From Streptomyces sp. cg36 (GTDB lineage Bacteria > Actinomycetota > Actinomycetes > Streptomycetales > Streptomycetaceae): a DNA stretch of 64,000 nt. The DNA is taken from assembly GCF_041080675.1 (NCBI RefSeq), contig NZ_CP163520.1, forward strand, positions 1,116,001 to 1,180,000, written 5' to 3'. This document shows, one piece after another, positions 32,885 to 43,904 of this stretch. Positions within the stretch are counted from its first letter, which is position 1, and each line of letters opens with the position of its first letter. The position numbers and the translations under genes are program-made. The notes beneath the pieces were generated by a model. The model was not told the origin of the DNA. It did no database searches and worked only from the letters and a program-made list of their open reading frames with translations.

Positions 32885-34705
32885 ATGGACCTCGAGGCAC
32901 TCAAGACCCTCAAGCTGCACGAGTTCGAGGAGGCAGCCGGCGGATACCGTTCCACCAGCGATACGGCCGGCCGGGCCAAGGACGCGCTGGAACGGCGCAT
33001 CATCGTCGAGATGCACAAGACCCTGGGGGGCAGAACCTACGATGCCGCGGTCGCCCAACTGCGGGAAGTGGCCAGGGATTTCCACTACGTCGAGGTCGAG
33101 TGCGGCTTGGTCGGCACCGCTCTCCACGCCTTCACGGCGGATCTGCGCCCCGCGCAGGACAAACTGAAGCGGGCGCTCTCCGAGGCGGCCGAGCGCGAAT
33201 TCACCGTGGGGGCCGACGGCTCGGTGGCCTATCCCGCAGCGGGCGAGAACCCGGGTGGGTCACCGCCCCCACCCGGTTCCGCGAAGGGCACGACGGACGC
33301 GACATCCCGAGCGGTCCAGCAGCAGGCGGCGAACATCGATCCCAATCCCCACTACGCGATCGCCAGGGACATCGCCAACCGCATCGCCGAAGCCCTTGCG
33401 GAGGCCACGGAGGCGGACCAGAAGTGGGCCCCGCAGCTGCGCAGGCTCAAGGCGGACGACGACCTGGTCGTGTCCGACAGCGACTGGGCCGATGCGGGCA
33501 AGGACACCGAAGGCGTACGAGCAGCGGGCAAGCACTACTTGGACGCCATGCAGCAGCCGCCGAAGGACGGCAGTCCCCGGGCCAACGCCGACTGGTGGAA
33601 GGGGCTCACCCCCGAGCAGCAGGCAGCCTGGACCTCTCTGCGGCCCGACACGGTCGGCGCGCTCGACGGCCTGCCCGCCGCCGCGCGGGATGAGGCCAAC
33701 CGCATCCTTCTGGACGAGAGGCACGGCCAGTACCAGACGGAACTGGACGCGATCCCGAAGCCGCCCGCCAACGAATGGACGTGGATCACCGCCGGTACGT
33801 TCCCCTCCAAGGTGCACACCGACGAGTGGATGACGTGGGACAGGAGGTACGGCGACGAGTACCGGCATCTGCAAGCGTCCCTCAAGGGAATGGACGCCAT
33901 CCGGACCCGGTTCGACCAGACCGGCGAGGGCGGGCTGCCCGAAGCGTATCTGCTCGGTTTCAGCCCGGAGGGAAACGGCCGGGCCATCGTGGCCAACGGA
34001 AACCCGGACACCGCGCAACACCAGGCCGTGTACGTGCCCGGCACTACGTCGAACCTCAGCAACATCGAGGGCAACATGGACCGAATGACCAGACTGTGGC
34101 GCGAGACCCAGCAGGCCGCACCGGGCGCTTCCGTGTCCACCATCACCTGGCTCGGTTACGAGGCCCCGCAGGACATCGTCAAGGACTCGCCCTTCGAGCA
34201 CTACGCCTACGACGGGGCACCCGCCTACCGACAGTTCATGGACGGGCTCGACGCCTCGCACGGCGGCTCCGGCGCAGCCCACCGAACGGCCATCGGCCAC
34301 TCGTACGGAACCACCCTCATCGGAGCGGCGGCCCAGACCGGCGACCTCAACGCGGGCGACGTGATCTTCGCCGGGAGCCCTGGTGTCAAGGTAGGTTCGG
34401 CCGACGAGATGGACGTACCGAAGGGGCACGTGTGGAACGAGGAAGCGGACGGGGACAAGGTCCCCGACATCGGACGCTGGGGTCATGGTGGCAGCCAGTG
34501 GAGACTCGGCGGCGGCGTCTTCGTCATCCCCAGCGACGAAGCCTTCGGCGCACACCAGATGAACACACACGCTGAGGGCAGCGGCCCCACCGGAACCGAT
34601 GGAGCGCACGGCCACAGCCAGTACTGGAACGAGGACACGACGGCCCTGAAGAACCAGGCGCTCGTCGTGGTCGGCGAGTACGGCGATGTCACCGCTCCCC
34701 GCTGA
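32885..34705 (+). CDS. DUF1023-family alpha/beta hydrolase with helical N-terminus
   Basis: 606 residues. About 330 N-terminal residues are helical (MDLEALKTLKLHEFEEAAGG and so on) and resemble the N-domain of WXG-associated proteins. The C-terminal hydrolase starts near VYVPGTTSNLSNIEGNMDRM; the nucleophile elbow is RTAIGHSYGTTLIGAAAQ with Ser in GHSYG, and the acid is expected near PHSEADG, DKVPDIG. A final His lies in ...GAHGHSQYWNEDTTALKNQ. ALYHGSxG motifs of phospholipases are absent, so I only claim a serine hydrolase. Co-transcribed with the gene before it; the lipoprotein gene follows after 106 bases. Confidence 0.8.
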   Translation: MDLEALKTLKLHEFEEAAGGYRSTSDTAGRAKDALERRIIVEMHKTLGGRTYDAAVAQLREVARDFHYVEVECGLVGTALHAFTADLRPAQDKLKRALSEAAEREFTVGADGSVAYPAAGENPGGSPPPPGSAKGTTDATSRAVQQQAANIDPNPHYAIARDIANRIAEALAEATEADQKWAPQLRRLKADDDLVVSDSDWADAGKDTEGVRAAGKHYLDAMQQPPKDGSPRANADWWKGLTPEQQAAWTSLRPDTVGALDGLPAAARDEANRILLDERHGQYQTELDAIPKPPANEWTWITAGTFPSKVHTDEWMTWDRRYGDEYRHLQASLKGMDAIRTRFDQTGEGGLPEAYLLGFSPEGNGRAIVANGNPDTAQHQAVYVPGTTSNLSNIEGNMDRMTRLWRETQQAAPGASVSTITWLGYEAPQDIVKDSPFEHYAYDGAPAYRQFMDGLDASHGGSGAAHRTAIGHSYGTTLIGAAAQTGDLNAGDVIFAGSPGVKVGSADEMDVPKGHVWNEEADGDKVPDIGRWGHGGSQWRLGGGVFVIPSDEAFGAHQMNTHAEGSGPTGTDGAHGHSQYWNEDTTALKNQALVVVGEYGDVTAPR

Positions 34706-34811
34706 CCAGCGCCCGCCCGGACGGCACGCGCGCCGTCCGCGCCACGAGAGAACGTTGCCCGGCCGTCGTTACCCACCCCCGCCACGCAACCGACCAAGCC
34801 CAAGGACACGC

Positions 34812-35414
34812 ATGCTCCGCGCACCGCTCCCCACCTGGCGTCCGCGTCGCCCGGGCTTCGCCCTGTTTCCCCTCGTACTGACCGGTCTTCTTCTCAGTGG
34901 ATGTGGCATGAACGACGACGAAAGCCCGGACTCCCCCAACGCCTCGACCGGTGGGACATCAGCCCCCGCCTCGGGGATTCCGGATTCGGGTACGGCTCGT
35001 ACCGATGAGGCGGTCGCCGCCGTGAAAGCCGTTTCCAGTGCGATCTACGACCTGATCGGGGTGGCGGGCGCGGCTTCCGAGCCGGGGCCGGGGGTGAAGG
35101 CGTGTGCCGGCAAGGACCCGGCCACCTACTTCCAGGTCTACCACCCGTGGAACTTCAAGCCGACGTCCGGCGCGGACAACGACGTCGCCATGAACAATCT
35201 CAAGGAGAAGCTCGGCACCGGGGGCTGGGTGCTCAAGCGGTCCTACCGTGACAACAGCGCGAACAAGAACCTCAACCTCGTGGCCGACAACGACTCCAAG
35301 AAGATGAGTGTCTGGGTCGTCGGCTACAGCGGGCGGGCCACCCCGAGCATCGGCATCGAAGTCACCTCCGGTTGCTACCGGGTCCCCGAAGGCCAGACGG
35401 TCAAGCACTCCTAG
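34812..35414 (+). CDS. Secreted lipoprotein
   Basis: 200 residues. Lipobox LTGLLLSGCGMNDD. After a low-complexity linker (PDSPNASTGGTSAPASGIPD) the mature domain has IYDLIGVAGAASEPGPG, VKACAGKDPATYFQVYHPW, LKEKLGTGGWVLKRSYRDN and SGCYRVPEGQ, with two cysteines that may pair. AAGGA is 6 bases before ATG. It follows the DUF1023 hydrolase and would be the third gene of the operon with the MacR-type box; extracellular, possibly an immunity or cofactor protein. Function unknown. Confidence 0.8.
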   Translation: MLRAPLPTWRPRRPGFALFPLVLTGLLLSGCGMNDDESPDSPNASTGGTSAPASGIPDSGTARTDEAVAAVKAVSSAIYDLIGVAGAASEPGPGVKACAGKDPATYFQVYHPWNFKPTSGADNDVAMNNLKEKLGTGGWVLKRSYRDNSANKNLNLVADNDSKKMSVWVVGYSGRATPSIGIEVTSGCYRVPEGQTVKHS

Positions 35415-35507
35415 CGGCCCCGGTGGCCCGCGGCGAGGTGCGGCAACCCCGCAGGGGTGTACCGGTGCCCCCGCACCCGTACACCCCTGTCCCCTGGGTC
35501 AGGCCGC

Positions 35508-36104
35508 TCAGCCGTGCAGGCGGGCCGTGATCTTGGCCAGGCGCTCGCCCTGGTAGCGGGCGGCGATCAGGGTCTCCTCGGCGACCGCCTCGGAGCCGTG
35601 GTGGGCCGTGCCGTACGGGTTGCCGCCGGCGCCGTAGACGACCGGGTCGGTGTAGCCGGGGGCGACGATGAGCGAGCCCCAGTGGTGGAACGTGTTGTAC
35701 AGCGCGAGCGTCGTCGACTCGTTGCCGCCGTGCTTGTTGTGGGCGCTGGTGAAGCCCGTGGCGGGCTTGTCGGCCATGACGCCGCGCGACCACAGGCCGC
35801 CCGTCGTGTCGATGAACTGCTTCAGCTGGGCGGCGATGTTGCCGTAACGGGTCGGCGAACCGAAGGCGTACGCGTTGGCCCACTCGATGTCGTCGAGCGT
35901 GGCCACCTCGACGTCCTTGGCGACGGCGTCGACGTGCTGGCGCCACGCCGGGTTGGCGTCGATCGCCGCGTCCGGGGCGAGCTCGGGGACCCGGCGCAGC
36001 CGGACCTCGGCGCCCGCCTTCTCCGCGCCCTCGGCGATCGCCTTGGCAAGCTGGTGGACATTGCCCGTGGCCGAGTAGTAGACGACCGCAACCTTGGCAC
36101 TCAT
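35508..36104 (-). CDS. wrbA: NAD(P)H:quinone oxidoreductase, WrbA family
   Basis: 198 residues of flavodoxin fold. FMN loop VAVVYYSATGNVHQLAKAIAEG, second loop AFGSPTRYGNIAAQLKQFID, and TTGGLWSRGVMADKPATGF. The C-terminal GGNPYGTAHHGSEAVAEETL matches WrbA. It reduces quinones by two electrons, protecting against semiquinone stress. Divergent from a TetR gene, with three near-identical operator-like repeats between them, so probably induced by quinones through that regulator. Confidence 0.93.
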   Translation of the reverse strand: MSAKVAVVYYSATGNVHQLAKAIAEGAEKAGAEVRLRRVPELAPDAAIDANPAWRQHVDAVAKDVEVATLDDIEWANAYAFGSPTRYGNIAAQLKQFIDTTGGLWSRGVMADKPATGFTSAHNKHGGNESTTLALYNTFHHWGSLIVAPGYTDPVVYGAGGNPYGTAHHGSEAVAEETLIAARYQGERLAKITARLHG

Positions 36105-36176
36105 GACGAGGCCCCTCCCAAGCTGAGACTGTGCAGAAACCGCCCGGGCAGCACCAACGTCCGTCGGGCGAGGAAC

Positions 36177-36264
36177 CGGATACCAATCCGTTTCCATGGC
36201 TTGAGTTAAACGGATACTCATCCGCTTTGCAAGGGGTTCCGGGAACCAAGCGGACATCTCTCCG
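36177..36264. promoter_or_regulatory. Three copies of a CGGATaCNNATCCG operator
   Basis: CGGATACCAATCCG (36177-36190), CGGATACTCATCCG (36211-36224) and CGGACATCTCTCCG (36251-36264). The first two are 5-4-5 perfect inverted repeats; the third is a weaker 4-6-4 version. They lie 34 and 40 bases apart between divergent wrbA and the TetR gene, the last ending 13 bases before the TetR start. Confidence 0.8.
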
Positions 36265-36277
36265 CTAGCCTCGGAGC

Positions 36278-36925
36278 ATGAGCCGCACCGAACTCACCGT
36301 CACGGGCCAGGCCCCGCCGGAGCGCGCGGACGCCGCCCGCAACCGGCGGAAGATCCTCGACGCGGCGGCGCGGCTGGTCGCCGAGCAGGGCCCGCCGGCC
36401 GTCACCATGAACGCCGTCGCACACGCCGCCGGCATGGGCGTCGGCACCGTCTACCGCCGGTTCGGCGATGTCAGCCAGCTGCTCCTCGCCCTGCTCGACG
36501 ACAGCGAGAAGCGCTTCCAGCAGGCGTTCCTGTCCGGGCCGCCGCCGCTCGGGCCCGACGCCCCGCCGACCGACCGGCTGCGCGCCTTCCTGCACGCGCT
36601 CGCCGACCGCGTCGCCGAGAAGCGCGAGATCATGCAGCTGGCCGAGGCCGCCTCGCCCCGCGCCCGGTACAGCAGCGGGGTGTACGCCACGATGCACACC
36701 CACGTCTCCATGCTGCTGCGCCTCGCCCGGCCCGGGGGCGACCCGGAAGTGCTGGCCCACCTGCTGCTCGCCCCCTTCGTCCCCAGCCTCTTCGAGCACC
36801 TCCGGGCCCACGGGGCCGGCCCCGAGCGCATCAAGGCCGGGATCGACGCACTGCTCCTCGGACTGCCGAACGGGCCCGCCGACGGACCGGAGCAGCCCGA
36901 CCGGGCCGACCGGCCCGGCCACTGA
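36278..36925 (+). CDS. TetR-family transcriptional regulator of wrbA
   Basis: 215 residues. HTH region about 20-65: AARNRRKILDAAARLVAEQG, TMNAVAHAAGMGVGTVYRRFG and VSQLLLALL. The rest is a helical ligand domain; the end is a Pro/Asp/Arg tail. Divergent from wrbA across the three operator-like repeats, so it most likely represses wrbA and itself and is released by quinones or related electrophiles. The start at ATG 36278 follows the last operator by 13 bases. Confidence 0.9.
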   Translation: MSRTELTVTGQAPPERADAARNRRKILDAAARLVAEQGPPAVTMNAVAHAAGMGVGTVYRRFGDVSQLLLALLDDSEKRFQQAFLSGPPPLGPDAPPTDRLRAFLHALADRVAEKREIMQLAEAASPRARYSSGVYATMHTHVSMLLRLARPGGDPEVLAHLLLAPFVPSLFEHLRAHGAGPERIKAGIDALLLGLPNGPADGPEQPDRADRPGH

Positions 36926-37037
36926 ACGGACAGTCCGCAGGTCAGGCGGTGCGCCCCAAGGGCTCCCCACCGGCCGAAAACGACGGTTCCCCGTTGTGCG
37001 AGTGACACTGGAGGTGGATCCGAGAAGGAGGCCGCCC

Positions 37038-37502
37038 ATGAGCACCCCCGCGCTCCCCCGGCTCACCAGTGCCCTGCCCGAGGAACACCGCAGTCGGCTC
37101 ACCGGGCTCGCTCGCGAGGTCGAGTTCGCCGCCGATACTCGCCTTTTCAACGAGGGCGGTCACGCGGACCGGTTCTGGGTCCTGCGGTCCGGCACCGTCA
37201 CGCTCGACATGCGCATACCCGGGCGGCGCCCGGCCGTGATCGAGACGCTCTGCTCCGACGAGCTGGTGGGCTGGTCCTGGCTCTTCCGGCCCTATGTGTG
37301 GCAGCTGGGCGCGCAGGCGAAGACGCCGGTGCACGCGTACGAGTTCGACGCGCCCCTCGTCCGCGACCTCATGGCGGCCGATCCGGTCTTCGCCTCGGCG
37401 GTCGGCGGCTGGGTGGGACGCGTGCTCGCCCACCGGCTGCACGCCTCCCGCGTCCGCCTCCTCGACCTGTACGGGCCGTACGGGAGCGGCAGCGGGGTGT
37501 GA
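37038..37502 (+). CDS. Cyclic-nucleotide-binding-domain protein without HTH
   Basis: 154 residues. A cNMP-binding jelly roll: FAADTRLFNEGGHADRFWVL, RSGTVTLDMRIPGRRPAVIE and TLCSDELVGWSWLFRPY. The canonical phosphate-binding FGExAL with RxAxxxA is not evident; instead GWSWLF and a hydrophobic Val/Ala helix follow. No DNA-binding domain. Streptomyces has small Crp-like proteins of this type whose ligands are unknown. AGAAGGAGG lies 6 bases upstream of ATG 37038. Confidence 0.8.
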   Translation: MSTPALPRLTSALPEEHRSRLTGLAREVEFAADTRLFNEGGHADRFWVLRSGTVTLDMRIPGRRPAVIETLCSDELVGWSWLFRPYVWQLGAQAKTPVHAYEFDAPLVRDLMAADPVFASAVGGWVGRVLAHRLHASRVRLLDLYGPYGSGSGV

Positions 37503-37520
37503 GCAGAGCGCGGCGGCTGC

Positions 37521-38009
37521 TCAGGCCCCCGTGGTGGAGCCCGGGCGGACGATCATCAGTACCGTCACCACGGCCCAGAGCAGGTTGAACACCCCGGTGG
37601 ACATCGCGAGTCGGCGCGACGCGCTCCGCACCGGCTCGGGGTCGGACTCGCCCGGCGAGCCGTCGTGCTCGGTGAGGGCCGCGAGGGCCGCTGCCTGGCG
37701 GGGCAGGATCAGCGCACCGAGCACGGCGGCGGCGAGCACGGTCAGCACGATCGAGGAGATCAGCCAGGCGCTGCCGAGCACGTGCATGCTGTTGGCAGTG
37801 GACAGGCCGAAGACCGGCACGGCCACCGCCACCAGCGCGTACACCCGGCAGATCCGGTGCACGGCGGTGAGCGCGCCGAGCCCGGCCGGGTCGCCGGGCA
37901 TGGCCGCGGCGCGGCGGGCCAGCGGCGGGAACATGCTGGCGGCGACGGCCACCGGGCCGACGGTGAGGATGGCCGCCAGGACGTGGACGGCCAGCAGGAA
38001 CTTGGTCAC
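37521..38009 (-). CDS. DUF2269-like four-helix membrane protein
   Basis: 162 residues, four transmembrane helices: FLLAVHVLAAILTVGPVAVAA, VYALVAVAVPVFGLSTA, WLISSIVLTVLAAAVLGALIL and STGVFNLLWAVVTVLMIV. The spaced histidine in LLAVHVL and the order of helices fit DUF2269-like proteins. GTG 38009. Function unknown. Convergent with the Crp-like gene. Confidence 0.8.
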   Translation of the reverse strand: MTKFLLAVHVLAAILTVGPVAVAASMFPPLARRAAAMPGDPAGLGALTAVHRICRVYALVAVAVPVFGLSTANSMHVLGSAWLISSIVLTVLAAAVLGALILPRQAAALAALTEHDGSPGESDPEPVRSASRRLAMSTGVFNLLWAVVTVLMIVRPGSTTGA

Positions 38010-38231
38010 GGGAGGGCGTTTCCTCGGGAGGGGCGGGCGGTGCGGGGTCGAGGCTAGCCGCCCCCGACAGCGATCAAGAAGCGGCTGGATTGCCAGGTTC
38101 CAACGGATTACGGCCAAGAAGCGGAAAGTGCTGGTGGAGACCTTCCTTCTCCGATGTCGGCACATCCACCTGCGCCTTTGGGGCTGCTTGCGCCGCTTGG
38201 CCGTATTCCGTCCCAGCTCTACGATCGCGCC

Positions 38232-39185
38232 ATGCACACCGTGGCCGTTCTCGCGCTCGACGGGGTCATCCCCTTCGACCTGTCCACCCCCGTCGAGGTC
38301 TTCGGGCGCGCCCGGCTGCCCGACGGACGGCCCGCCTACCGCGTACGCGTCTGCGGGCCCGGGGGCGAGATCGACGCGGGGGCGTTCACGCTCCGGCCGC
38401 CGTGGCCGCTGTCGGCGCTCGCCGACGCCGACACCATCGTGCTGCCGGGGACGGCGGACCCGGCGGCGCCCGTGCCCCCGCAGGTGCTCGACGCGCTGCG
38501 CGAGGCCGCCGCGCGGGGCACCCGGATCATGTCGGTCTGCGTGGGTGCCTTCGTGCTCGCCGCCACCGGGCTGCTCGACGGGCGGCGGGCCACCACCCAC
38601 TGGCTGGCCGCCCCGCTGCTGGCCGCCCGGCACCCGGCCGTCGAGGTGGACGCCGATGTGCTCTACGTCGACAACGGCCAGTTCCTGACCTCGGCGGGCG
38701 CGGCGGCCGGGCTCGACCTGTGTCTGCACGTGATCCGCCGCGACCACGGCTCGGCGGTCGCCGCCGACGCCGCCCGGCTGTCCGTGATGCCGCTGGAACG
38801 CGACGGCGGGCAGGCGCAGTTCATCGTCCACGAGCAGCCGCCCGCCCCACGCGGGTCGGTGCTCGAACCGCTGATGCGGTGGCTGGAGGAGAACGCGCGG
38901 CACGAGCTCTCCCTCGACGACATCGCCGCGCGGGCCGGGATGAGCGTACGGACGCTGAACCGGCGCTTTCGCGAGCACACCGGGACCTCGCCGCTCCAGT
39001 GGCTGCACCGGGCCCGCGTCCGGCAGGCGCAGCACCTGCTGGAGAGCACCGGGCACCCGGTCGACCGGATCGCGGCCCAGGTCGGCTTCGGCTCGCCGAC
39101 CGCCTTCCGCGAGCGGTTCCGGCGGATCACCGGCACCAGTCCGCACGCCTACCGGCGCGCGTTCCAGGACCGGTCCGGGCGCTGA
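38232..39185 (+). CDS. GATase1-like AraC-family transcriptional regulator
   Basis: 317 residues. N-terminal DJ-1/PfpI-like domain (about 1-190: VAVLALDGVIPFDLSTPVEVFG, then IMSVCVGAFVLAATGLLDGR, then VDNGQFLTSAGAAAGLDLCLH). The Cys of SVCVGAF occupies the nucleophile-elbow position. The C-terminal AraC domain (about 215-315) has LDDIAARAGMSVRTLNRRFR and IAAQVGFGSPTAFRERFRR. Such FtrA-like regulators control amino-acid or carnitine-type catabolism. The target is not adjacent. Confidence 0.92.
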   Translation: MHTVAVLALDGVIPFDLSTPVEVFGRARLPDGRPAYRVRVCGPGGEIDAGAFTLRPPWPLSALADADTIVLPGTADPAAPVPPQVLDALREAAARGTRIMSVCVGAFVLAATGLLDGRRATTHWLAAPLLAARHPAVEVDADVLYVDNGQFLTSAGAAAGLDLCLHVIRRDHGSAVAADAARLSVMPLERDGGQAQFIVHEQPPAPRGSVLEPLMRWLEENARHELSLDDIAARAGMSVRTLNRRFREHTGTSPLQWLHRARVRQAQHLLESTGHPVDRIAAQVGFGSPTAFRERFRRITGTSPHAYRRAFQDRSGR

Positions 39186-39201
39186 TCCGGCGGACGACCG
39201 C

Positions 39202-39223
39202 CGGGGCGGGGCTCCCCGCCCCG
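39202..39223. terminator. Hairpin between the AraC-type gene and the lanthipeptide genes
   Basis: CGGGGCGGGG (39202-39211), 2-base loop CT, CCCCGCCCCG (39214-39223), perfect 10-bp stem between convergent transcription units, so likely bidirectional. Confidence 0.75.
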
Positions 39224-39237
39224 CCCCGGACGGCCCG

Positions 39238-39363
39238 TCAGCAGCCGCTGGTGTGGATGCGGCAGGCGGTGATCAGCGCGGCGGCGTGCTCCTCGCCGCG
39301 CGCGTCCTCGGTGCGGACGTCCTCGGGCAGGACCTGGAGGGCGTCGATGTCGAACTCGGTCAT
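39238..39363 (-). CDS. Candidate class IV lanthipeptide precursor, 41 residues
   Basis: MTEFDIDALQVLPEDVRTED then ARGEEHAAALITACRIHTSG and a final C. It has a leader with FDIDALQVLPED, similar in place to the leader hydrophobic motif of class III/IV precursors, and a short core rich in ring-forming residues: Thr32, Cys34, Thr38, Ser39, Cys41. GGAG lies 8 bases before ATG. It is 75 bases downstream of the lanthipeptide synthetase on the same strand. The exact leader/core boundary is not evident, probably after Glu25 or Ala29. Two methyllanthionine or lanthionine rings are possible. Confidence 0.8.
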   Translation of the reverse strand: MTEFDIDALQVLPEDVRTEDARGEEHAAALITACRIHTSGC

Positions 39364-39438
39364 GGCGGTCTCCTTCGTCGGGAGGTGAGACCGGTCCCGG
39401 GCGGGACCGGCCGCCGGTGGCCGACGGCCACCGGACAC

Positions 39439-42342
<2,904 letters not shown>

Positions 42343-42395
42343 GTGCGCGCGGCCTCGTCTTCCTCGTCGGTGGCGCGGGACTCAGCTCTCGGGGC

Positions 42396-42563
42396 TCAGC
42401 TCTCGGGACGGACGTAGTCGTCGCCCCAGCTGGTGTCCATGAGTTCCACGACCTGGCGGGGAGCGGTGCCCCCGTCCGCCACGGGTCCGCCGTGCGCGGT
42501 GACGGCGCTCGCGCCGGCCAGGAGCACGGTCAGGACGAGAAGGCTGCGGACGGCTGCGCGCAT
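42396..42563 (-). CDS. Small secreted peptide of the lanthipeptide locus
   Basis: 55 residues. Signal peptide MRAAVRSLLVLTVLLAGASA then VTAHGG, a likely cleavage after residue 23; the mature part is about 32 residues, acidic, with RQVVELMDTSWGDDYVRPES. No cysteines. It is 53 bases upstream of lanL on the same strand, and divergent from the LuxR-type regulator. Role unknown; could be a signal or immunity peptide. ATG 42563 follows a minus-strand GGAG-like site (42569-42572). Confidence 0.55.
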   Translation of the reverse strand: MRAAVRSLLVLTVLLAGASAVTAHGGPVADGGTAPRQVVELMDTSWGDDYVRPES

Positions 42564-42706
42564 GGGACGGCTCCTGGGTGGGGAGTGCGGGGCGTGGCGG
42601 GACTCCGCGCTCGGCGGATCCGCTCGAAATGTCGGCCTGGCGGGGTTCGCCCCGGTCCGACGCCCAAAGTTCATCCTGACGCGCCCCCTTGGTCCAGCGC
42701 CTTGAC

Positions 42707-42715
42707 CTGGCAATA
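42707..42715. promoter_or_regulatory. CTGGCAATA motif upstream of the lanthipeptide locus
   Basis: CTGGCAATA (42707-42715) lies between the divergent small-peptide/lanL operon and the LuxR-type gene. The same eight bases occur twice upstream of the PKS gene (50952-50960, and inverted at 50992-51000). Candidate recognition motif of the two related regulators. Confidence 0.4.
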
Positions 42716-42761
42716 CCCTGCATGACACGAAAGTCGCAGGGTCGCGTTTCGGGGGTAAAGC

Positions 42762-43838
42762 ATGTCAATGGGGACACAATCGACCGGTCTCCCGCCATTG
42801 GACGAGCGGGCCGTCGCCGTCTTCGAGTACGTGCTCTCGCAGGGGAGCCTCAAGCGGCCGGCCGGGGCGCCGGGGCTCCCCGGGCTGAGCGGGGAGGAGG
42901 TCGAGGCGGCCTGCCGCACCCTGCTGCGGCTCCGGCTGCTGAGACCGGCTCCGGGCAGACCGGAGGAGCTGATACCGGTCAGCCCGGACGCCGCCGCGGC
43001 GGAGGCGCTCGGTCCGGTGGAGTCGCACTTGGCGCGGGCCGCCGCCGAGGCCCAGTCGGTACGCGACGAACTGCACTCCCTGATGCCCCTCTACCGGGCC
43101 GCCCGGCGCGCCCGGGACCACCGCGAGGGCATGGACCTGCTGCCCGACCTGGCCGCCGCGTCCGCGATGCTCACCGAGGAGTCGGCCCGCTGCCGCGAGG
43201 AGGTGTTCAGCGTCCAGCCCGGCGGCGGGCGCTCCCCGCACCGGCTCGGGGACGCCCTCGACCGGGATCTGGCGATGCTGCGGCGCGGGGTGCGGATGCG
43301 CACCCTGTACCAGCACTCGGCCCGGGCCAGCCTGGCCACCCAGGGATATGTGGAGACGCTGACCGAGGCGGGCGCGCAGTACCGTACGGCGGCCGAACTG
43401 CCGGACCGGGCCGTGGTGTTCGACCGGTCGGTGGCGTTCCTGCCCCGGCGCGCCGACGGCGGCTCGGGCGAGGGCGCGGTACTGGTCCGCGACCCCGATG
43501 TGGTGGCCTATCTGTGCCGCGTCTTCGACCAGCGCTGGTCGGCGGCGACACCGTTCCGGGGCGGCGGCGGTGCCGCGTACAAGGAGGTGGGGCAGAGCCT
43601 GCGGCGGGCGCTGGCCGGGCTGCTGGCCGAGGGCGCCAAGGACGAGGTGATCGCCCGGCGCATGGGGATGTCGCTGCGCACCTGTCGGCGCCACATCGCG
43701 GAGCTGCTGGAGGAGCTGGGCGCCGAGAGCCGCTTCCAGGGCGGCGCGCTCGCCGAGCGGGCCGGGCTGACCGAGCCGGAGGAGGGCACGCGGGCGCCGG
43801 ACGGCGCCGGGGGCGGCCCGGTGGACCAGAGCCCCTGA
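42762..43838 (+). CDS. LuxR-family-type helix-turn-helix regulator
   Basis: 358 residues. N-terminal 60 residues suggest a winged helix (DERAVAVFEYVLSQGS, LSGEEVEAACRTLLRLRLLR), the middle is a TrmB-like sensor with YLCRVFDQRWSAATPF, and the C-terminus has a LuxR-type HTH: LLAEGAKDEVIARRMGMSLR and TCRRHIAELLEELGAESRFQ. No receiver domain, so ligand-controlled or constitutive. Paralogous to the regulator at 51082. Divergent from the lanthipeptide operon, so its likely target. ATG 42762 has GGGGG upstream. C-terminal 30 residues are disordered. Confidence 0.88.
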   Translation: MSMGTQSTGLPPLDERAVAVFEYVLSQGSLKRPAGAPGLPGLSGEEVEAACRTLLRLRLLRPAPGRPEELIPVSPDAAAAEALGPVESHLARAAAEAQSVRDELHSLMPLYRAARRARDHREGMDLLPDLAAASAMLTEESARCREEVFSVQPGGGRSPHRLGDALDRDLAMLRRGVRMRTLYQHSARASLATQGYVETLTEAGAQYRTAAELPDRAVVFDRSVAFLPRRADGGSGEGAVLVRDPDVVAYLCRVFDQRWSAATPFRGGGGAAYKEVGQSLRRALAGLLAEGAKDEVIARRMGMSLRTCRRHIAELLEELGAESRFQGGALAERAGLTEPEEGTRAPDGAGGGPVDQSP

Positions 43839-43846
43839 ACGGCGGA

Positions 43847-43890
43847 CGCCCGGCCCGGTGCCCGCGCGAGGCGGGGCACCGGGCCGGGCG
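43847..43890. terminator. 17-bp perfect terminator hairpin
   Basis: CGCCCGGCCCGGTGCCC (43847-43863), 10-base loop, and its exact complement (43874-43890). It separates the LuxR-type gene from the convergent GAPDH gene and likely ends both. Confidence 0.9.
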
Positions 43891-43904
43891 GACGTGCGCC
43901 GGGA

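Noticed and set aside
36926..37037. Small gene between the TetR and cNMP-binding genes
   Set aside because: No start with a ribosome site and no conserved peptide; it is the upstream region of the cNMP-binding gene.
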